Origin: Mesorhizobium australicum WSM2073
GTDB lineage: Bacteria; Pseudomonadota; Alphaproteobacteria; Rhizobiales; Rhizobiaceae
Assembly (NCBI RefSeq): GCF_000230995.2
Contig: NC_019973.1
Coordinates: 2,804,001-2,868,000, forward strand
Length of the DNA stretch: 64,000 bases
Direction: 5' to 3'
Shown piece by piece: positions 60,513 through 64,000 of this stretch. How positions within the stretch are numbered: position 1 is the first letter of the stretch; the number at the start of each line of letters is the position of its first letter. The notes under the pieces are model-generated. The model did not search any database, was not told where the DNA came from, and saw only the letters and a program-made list of their open reading frames with translations. The translations under genes and the position numbers were made by a program.

Positions 60513-61552
60513 ACGCCCGTGAGGGAGACGTGCTAATCCTTGCTCCGCTCGGGCGAGACGCCAAGATAGCGGCCTCCATTCTCGCCGAAAGCGGGATCTC
60601 TACACATATCTGCAAAACCCTTGATGACGTGGTAGCAGCGCTCGAGACTGCCAGATGTCTCGTCGTCACCGAGGAAGCTTTGCTTCACGCTGATCGTACT
60701 GCGTTGGCAGCCTGGCTCGACATGCAGCCGGCTTGGTCGGACTATCCGATCGTATTGCTGGTGATGCGGGAGACGGAGTTCGACAAGCGGCTAAATTTTC
60801 TAGACCGGCACTTGATCGTCCTTGAGCGGCCGTTCCTGGCCTCCAGCTTGGTCAACTCGGTCCGCTCGGCACTGCGTGCCCGCAGCCGCCAGTTAGAAGT
60901 CAAGTCGTACATCGAACAGAAGCAAGAAGTGGCTGATCGCCAGAAATTGTTGATCCGCGAACTCCATCATAGGGTCAAGAACACTCTTGCCAACGTTCGC
61001 GCCATGATGAGCGCCACAGCGCGAACGAGCGGGCGGGTCGAAGACTTTGTCCGCGACTTTTCGGCACGAATTGTCTCCCTCGCGGACACACATTCCATTC
61101 TGACTGACGACTACTGGCAGACAGCGTCTTTGCGCCAGCTTCTTGAGGGAGAACTTCGCCATTACGACACGAGCGGGTCTTCACGGGTCGTGCTTGAGGG
61201 GCCCGATGTAGCGCTGGTGGCTGACCTTGCCATTCCTGTAGGCATGGCGTTTCACGAGCTCGCCTCCAATTCCTCCAAGTACGGAGCTTTGTCCCGGCCG
61301 AAAGGGCGGCTGGAGGTAAGTTGGTCGATAGAACGGGTCGGCGATCACCGGGTCGTTGCATTGCATTGGCGAGAAAGGGATGGACCTGCAGTACTGGAGC
61401 CAAAGCGAAAGGGCTTTGGCACGGTACTTCTGGAAAAAGTTGTCGCGGTGCAGTGCCAAGCGAAGATCAATCTAGTCTACGACCCCGATGGGTTGCAGTT
61501 CGACATGGAGCTTCCGGTGCGAGATACCCGGCTCGTTCCTGCCTACTCATAG
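60509..61552 (+). CDS. HWE-family histidine kinase with degenerate receiver domain
   Basis: Soluble sensor kinase of 347 residues, no membrane helix. Residues 1-125 fold like a response-regulator receiver, but the phospho-acceptor Asp is missing (LVVTEEA where Asp is expected), so it is a pseudo-receiver or partner-binding domain. The kinase part has RELHHRVKNTLANVRAMM (phospho-His154 in HRVKN), N-box HELASNSSKYGAL, and the Trp-x-Glu of HWE kinases in LHWRERDGP, then GFGTVLLE. Starts inside the kaiC stop (ATGA). HWE kinases commonly feed the PhyR-EcfG stress pathway, in keeping with the EcfG-like promoter upstream of kaiC. Confidence 0.9.
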   Translation: MNAREGDVLILAPLGRDAKIAASILAESGISTHICKTLDDVVAALETARCLVVTEEALLHADRTALAAWLDMQPAWSDYPIVLLVMRETEFDKRLNFLDRHLIVLERPFLASSLVNSVRSALRARSRQLEVKSYIEQKQEVADRQKLLIRELHHRVKNTLANVRAMMSATARTSGRVEDFVRDFSARIVSLADTHSILTDDYWQTASLRQLLEGELRHYDTSGSSRVVLEGPDVALVADLAIPVGMAFHELASNSSKYGALSRPKGRLEVSWSIERVGDHRVVALHWRERDGPAVLEPKRKGFGTVLLEKVVAVQCQAKINLVYDPDGLQFDMELPVRDTRLVPAYS

Positions 61553-62039
61553 GAACAACACGAATACCTAAAATATCTCGTCGGGCTGAGATAGGGACCG
61601 AGCTCGGAGAACTGATGCGCAGGTCTCGCCAGCTTCGCTCTCACCAAATCCGTAAAGATCGGCCCTCTCGGGCCACGCAATCCGAGATGCAGCTTTTCGA
61701 CGACGGGCTGTACTGCGGCGATGATGCTGCCGGTCTGGCTCGATCCGCCGGCAGCGATCGGACAAATTTGGCAGGAGGGGTGTCACCATATTCGAACCAA
61801 GACTTTGTCGGTCGACAGGCTTGGGCGCTCGGCGGCATGCTGGATCTGCACCATCGCCGTGGCTATGCCCATTTCAGCTCCCGCAGCTTCGACGAGAGCG
61901 CTGGCGTCGGCTGAGACGCGGAGGCGCTTTGTCGTGGAAAAGCGGAAGGCGGGATAGGACGCAGTCGCCACGCCGATCAGCCATTTGCCGTCGCACTGAG
62001 AGCGAGGCTCTCGTGCCTGAACCATCCCGGTCGGCGGCA
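61553..62039. other. Intergenic stretch
   Basis: Nearly 500 bases between the kinase gene and a decayed small gene. Frames on both strands lack starts and family resemblance. No terminator is obvious after the kinase gene. Confidence 0.35.
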
Positions 62040-62262
62040 ACCTCGCGTTCGAGCGCGAGCAGCGCCCGACCTCATCGAGACGCGACGGCCGACTTTTCTC
62101 AGGCATGCCCCCCATTGGTCGCCTAGTCGATCAGGTACTCCGTCAAGGCCCAGCTCATCAGGATCGAGCGCTTCGCCTCCAGCGGCAGCGTCTGATCGCG
62201 GACCAGGTCGATAGGCGATGTCCAGCCATCCGATCCGGAGGGATCGTTGCGATTGGCCGCAC
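62040..62262 (-). pseudogene. Small conserved hypothetical protein, broken
   Basis: Minus strand reads SDGWTSPIDLVRDQTLPLEA then KRSILMSWALTEYLID and a stop at 62132-62134. Beyond it the reading continues in other frames as MPEKSRPSRLDEVGR, then ALLALEREVAA. Joined, this is a compact helical protein of about 75 residues seen near heat-shock genes in rhizobia (from memory). A nonsense change and two shifts inactivate it. It lies 17 bases downstream of the NDUFS4-like gene on the same strand. Confidence 0.55.
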
Positions 62263-62278
62263 TGCCGAGGGCGCGGCC

Positions 62279-62755
62279 CTAGCTTTCCTGAAGGACGGCA
62301 AATCCGAGCCGATCAAGCACAGCATCGGAGGAAACGCGCGTAGAACTCCCGGCCTGTTCAGGCATGTCATGGAGTCGCAGGCAACGGCCGTAGCCGACCA
62401 GCGCGGTCGGCGTCTGGACGACATAGGTAAGGCCCTGCCGCTCGGCGTAGCGGATGGCCGATTCCAATGTCGGAAAGCCAAGCTCGATCTGGGCCAGCGT
62501 GTCATCGCCGCTCGTATACCCCATCAGCGGCTCGATGGACGGCGCCGTGCGGCGCTCGAAAACGAGGCGCCAGCCCTTCAAGCGTGCCTTGCCCGACGTG
62601 GTCACCGCGCGCGGCGGCTTGTAGATGCGCGCGACCGCTTCGTCCGGGAAGAGTGAGCACCCCATCGAAAGGGGCTTGTGCAGGTCGTCGTTCGACGGCC
62701 ACGCCTGCGGGTTTGGTATTCGGGTTGATCTATCGACCTTTCTTGTCGTCTCCAT
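62279..62755 (-). CDS. ETC complex I subunit NDUFS4-like (PF04800)
   Basis: Protein of 158 residues, ATG at 62755 with AGGGAGGG upstream. Residues about 40-115 match the NDUFS4/NDUFA4 accessory-subunit domain: DEAVARIYKPPRAVTTSGKA, RLKGWRLVFERRTAPSIEPL, MGYTSGDDTLAQIELGFPTL and SAIRYAERQGLTYVV. In alphaproteobacteria the single-copy subunit belongs to respiratory complex I; paralogues like this one, with longer N- and C-termini, are common near stress genes and may not be in the complex. The C-terminal 40 residues (after TPTALVGYG) are atypical. Confidence 0.82.
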   Translation of the reverse strand: METTRKVDRSTRIPNPQAWPSNDDLHKPLSMGCSLFPDEAVARIYKPPRAVTTSGKARLKGWRLVFERRTAPSIEPLMGYTSGDDTLAQIELGFPTLESAIRYAERQGLTYVVQTPTALVGYGRCLRLHDMPEQAGSSTRVSSDAVLDRLGFAVLQES

Positions 62756-62830
62756 TGTTCATCCCTCCCTGTCTGGCGAAGGATGCTGCCGGCGGCGGCA
62801 AGCTGGCCCGCCGCCGGCGCCTGCCATGTG

Positions 62831-63340
62831 TTAGCTCTTGATGGCGATGCGCTTGACCTGCGACTGCGCCCTCTCGCTCTTGGGCAAGGTCACGGTCAGC
62901 ACACCATTGCTGAAGCGCGCGTCGACCTTGTCGTCCTTGACCTCGTAGCCGAGTGGGATGCGCCGCTCGAAGTGGCCATAGAAGCGCTCGGAGAACTGCC
63001 GGTCCTTGTCCTCCGTTTCGGAGTGTTTTTCGCCGTTTAACGTCAGCACACCGTTGTCGAGCAGGACTTCGATGTCCTTCTCTTCGAGGCCAGGTATCTC
63101 GGCTGTCACCTTGATCTCCTTCTCATTGTCGGAAATCTCGACGCTCGGCCAACCGCCGCTAAAGGCGGAAGGGGTGTTGAAAGAGGGAAGGTTGGAGCCG
63201 AACCCGCGAAAGACGTCGTCGAACAGCCGGTTCACCTCGCGATGCAGTGACAGGAATGGGTCGCGCTCGCTATCGCGGAACACAGTTGGAACCTGGTTGC
63301 CGTTGCCGCGGTTCCAGGGGATCAGATCACGGACATTCAT
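62831..63340 (-). CDS. Small heat-shock protein Hsp20
   Basis: Alpha-crystallin-type chaperone of 169 residues, ATG at 63340 with AGGAGAAG upstream. N-terminal arm LHREVNRLFDDVFRGFG, then the alpha-crystallin domain: PSVEISDNEKEIKVTAEIPG, LEEKDIEVLLDNGVLTLNGE, FSERFYGHFERRIPLGYEV and ARFSNGVLTVTLPKS with the GVLTVTLPK motif. Class A-like (HspA group). It prevents aggregation of unfolded proteins in the cytoplasm. It follows the second Hsp20 gene by 87 bases, so both are probably on one message behind the ROSE element. Confidence 0.93.
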   Translation of the reverse strand: MNVRDLIPWNRGNGNQVPTVFRDSERDPFLSLHREVNRLFDDVFRGFGSNLPSFNTPSAFSGGWPSVEISDNEKEIKVTAEIPGLEEKDIEVLLDNGVLTLNGEKHSETEDKDRQFSERFYGHFERRIPLGYEVKDDKVDARFSNGVLTVTLPKSERAQSQVKRIAIKS

Positions 63341-63427
63341 TGTTCTTCTCCTTCTGTTGGTTCGTTTGTTTCCCGCCAGCGCCGGGGACTGCCCGACGCC
63401 GTGCCCAATTTGCGCTGTGTGAGCGGT

Positions 63428-63904
63428 TCAGGCGGCCTGCTTATCGGCCTCGATCTGCTTCGTCTCGACCTTGGGCCGCGCCTCGCCGGCCGCAATCTCG
63501 ATCTTGCGGGGCTTCTTCTCCTCGGGAATCTTGCGCTTGAGGTCGATCGCCAGCAGGCCATTGACTAGGCTTGCGCCCATGACCTTCACATGGTCGGCCA
63601 ACTTAAAGCGGCGCTGGAAAGGACGCCCGGCCATACCGCGATGCAGATACTGGCCGGTGTCCTCGCCTGCCTTTTGACCGGACACCATGAGCATGTTCTG
63701 CTCCTGGGTGATGGTCAGATCGTCCTGCGAGAAACCGGCCACCGCCATGGTTATGCGGTAGTCGTCCTCGCCAGTCTTGACGATGTCATAGGGAGGCCAG
63801 TTGTCGATAGTTTCGACGCGGCTCGCAGCCTCCAGCGCGTTCAGCATTCGGTCGAAGCCGATGCTCGACCGGAATAGGGGAGAAAAGTCGAGAGTGGTTC
63901 TCAT
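63428..63904 (-). CDS. Small heat-shock protein, IbpA-like
   Basis: IbpA-type Hsp20 of 158 residues from ATG 63904 (GGAGG upstream, part of a ROSE-like hairpin). DFSPLFRSSIGFDRMLNALE is the typical IbpA opening. The crystallin domain contains YDIVKTGEDDYRITMAVAGF, LTITQEQNMLMVSGQKAGE, YLHRGMAGRPFQRRFKLADH and ASLVNGLLAIDLKRKIPEEK with the GLLxIxL motif. The charged tail is normal for the rhizobial class. First gene of a two-gene hsp operon; translation is expected to rise with temperature. Confidence 0.93.
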   Translation of the reverse strand: MRTTLDFSPLFRSSIGFDRMLNALEAASRVETIDNWPPYDIVKTGEDDYRITMAVAGFSQDDLTITQEQNMLMVSGQKAGEDTGQYLHRGMAGRPFQRRFKLADHVKVMGASLVNGLLAIDLKRKIPEEKKPRKIEIAAGEARPKVETKQIEADKQAA

Positions 63905-64000
63905 AGCCACATCCTCCTTTGAGCAATATGGATACAAGGTCTTCTGCCACCAGATGCTCTCCGGCCGGCATACCGGCCCCGATGGCGCCGGCCGTCATCA
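63905..64000 (-). promoter_or_regulatory. ROSE-like RNA thermometer in the ibpA-like 5' UTR
   Basis: Read on the minus strand, the last hairpin is ATCC-ATA-TTGCT-CAA-AGGA-GGAT (63933-63911). TTGCT is the conserved U-Y-G-C-U of ROSE elements and pairs with the AGGA of the ribosome site with the G bulged, closed by ATCC/GGAT. Upstream, GCCGG-CATA-CCGGC (about 63961-63980) and neighbouring GC-rich arms give the additional hairpins typical of ROSE. The element may extend past the window edge. ROSE elements control small heat-shock genes in Bradyrhizobium and Mesorhizobium by melting at high temperature. Confidence 0.75.

Overview
The window looks like accessory DNA from a Mesorhizobium-type bacterium (Hyphomicrobiales). 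Pointers are high GC, a DUF768 protein (a family largely confined to Mesorhizobium), a Ti/Sym-type traA-traC-traD transfer block, an HWE-type histidine kinase with an EcfG-like promoter, and small heat-shock genes behind a ROSE-like RNA thermometer. Frameshifted or truncated genes are unusually frequent (AbiEii, two integrase remnants, TMEM175, IS256 transposase, NDH-2, a zinc alcohol dehydrogenase, SRAP, MlrC, ocd and azoR fragments, half a tRNA). This fits a genomic island or plasmid-like mosaic; single-base sequencing errors could explain some of the single frameshifts.

Layout. 1-4.9 kb: mobile edge with a large serine recombinase, AbiEii debris and a RES-Xre toxin-antitoxin pair lying between two remnants of one tyrosine integrase. 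5.2-7 kb: selO. 7.5-18.1 kb: a five-gene minus-strand operon (glycosyltransferase, UDP-galactopyranose mutase, glycosidase-reductase fusion, glycosidase, ABC exporter), an IS256 fragment and a third exported glycosidase-like protein; probably a galactofuranose-containing glycan. 18.2-25.2 kb: broken NDH-2, DUF2243 membrane protein, orphan ctaD and sdhD, and a frameshifted alcohol dehydrogenase. 25.9-34.2 kb: a sugar ABC importer resembling the E. coli galactofuranose system YtfQRT-YjfF, with a GMC oxidoreductase, a GntR regulator and a divergent enolase-superfamily dehydratase. 35.5-38.9 kb: a stress-type SDR, then a duplicated pair of tiny RiPP-like precursor genes with terminators, an ArsR-type regulator and DUF768. 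39-41.7 kb: small conserved unknowns and an SRAP fragment. 42-47.2 kb: a 5' half tRNA-Thr, traD-traC, a probable oriT, the relaxase-helicase traA, alpA and an Xre regulator. 47.4-50.8 kb: MlrC fragment, Lrp regulator, arginase and ornithine cyclodeaminase (arginine to ornithine to proline). 50.8-58.3 kb: BKACE enzyme, an ABC importer without its own ATPase, and a divergent kinase, SIS-domain protein and ROK repressor with a good ROK operator; an amino-sugar catabolic locus. 58.3-58.8 kb: azoR and ocd fragments. 59-61.6 kb: KaiC-like ATPase plus HWE kinase. 62-64 kb: NDUFS4-like protein and two Hsp20 genes.

How the parts fit. Two regions point to galactofuranose: glf makes UDP-Galf beside a glycosyltransferase and an exporter, and the YtfQ-like importer could recover the free sugar. 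The 48.8-58.3 kb genes feed nitrogenous compounds (arginine, amino sugars) into central metabolism. The kaiC-kinase pair, the SDR and the Hsp20 genes are stress-linked. The transfer block lacks traG and everything downstream of it, so on this evidence it would be at most mobilisable.
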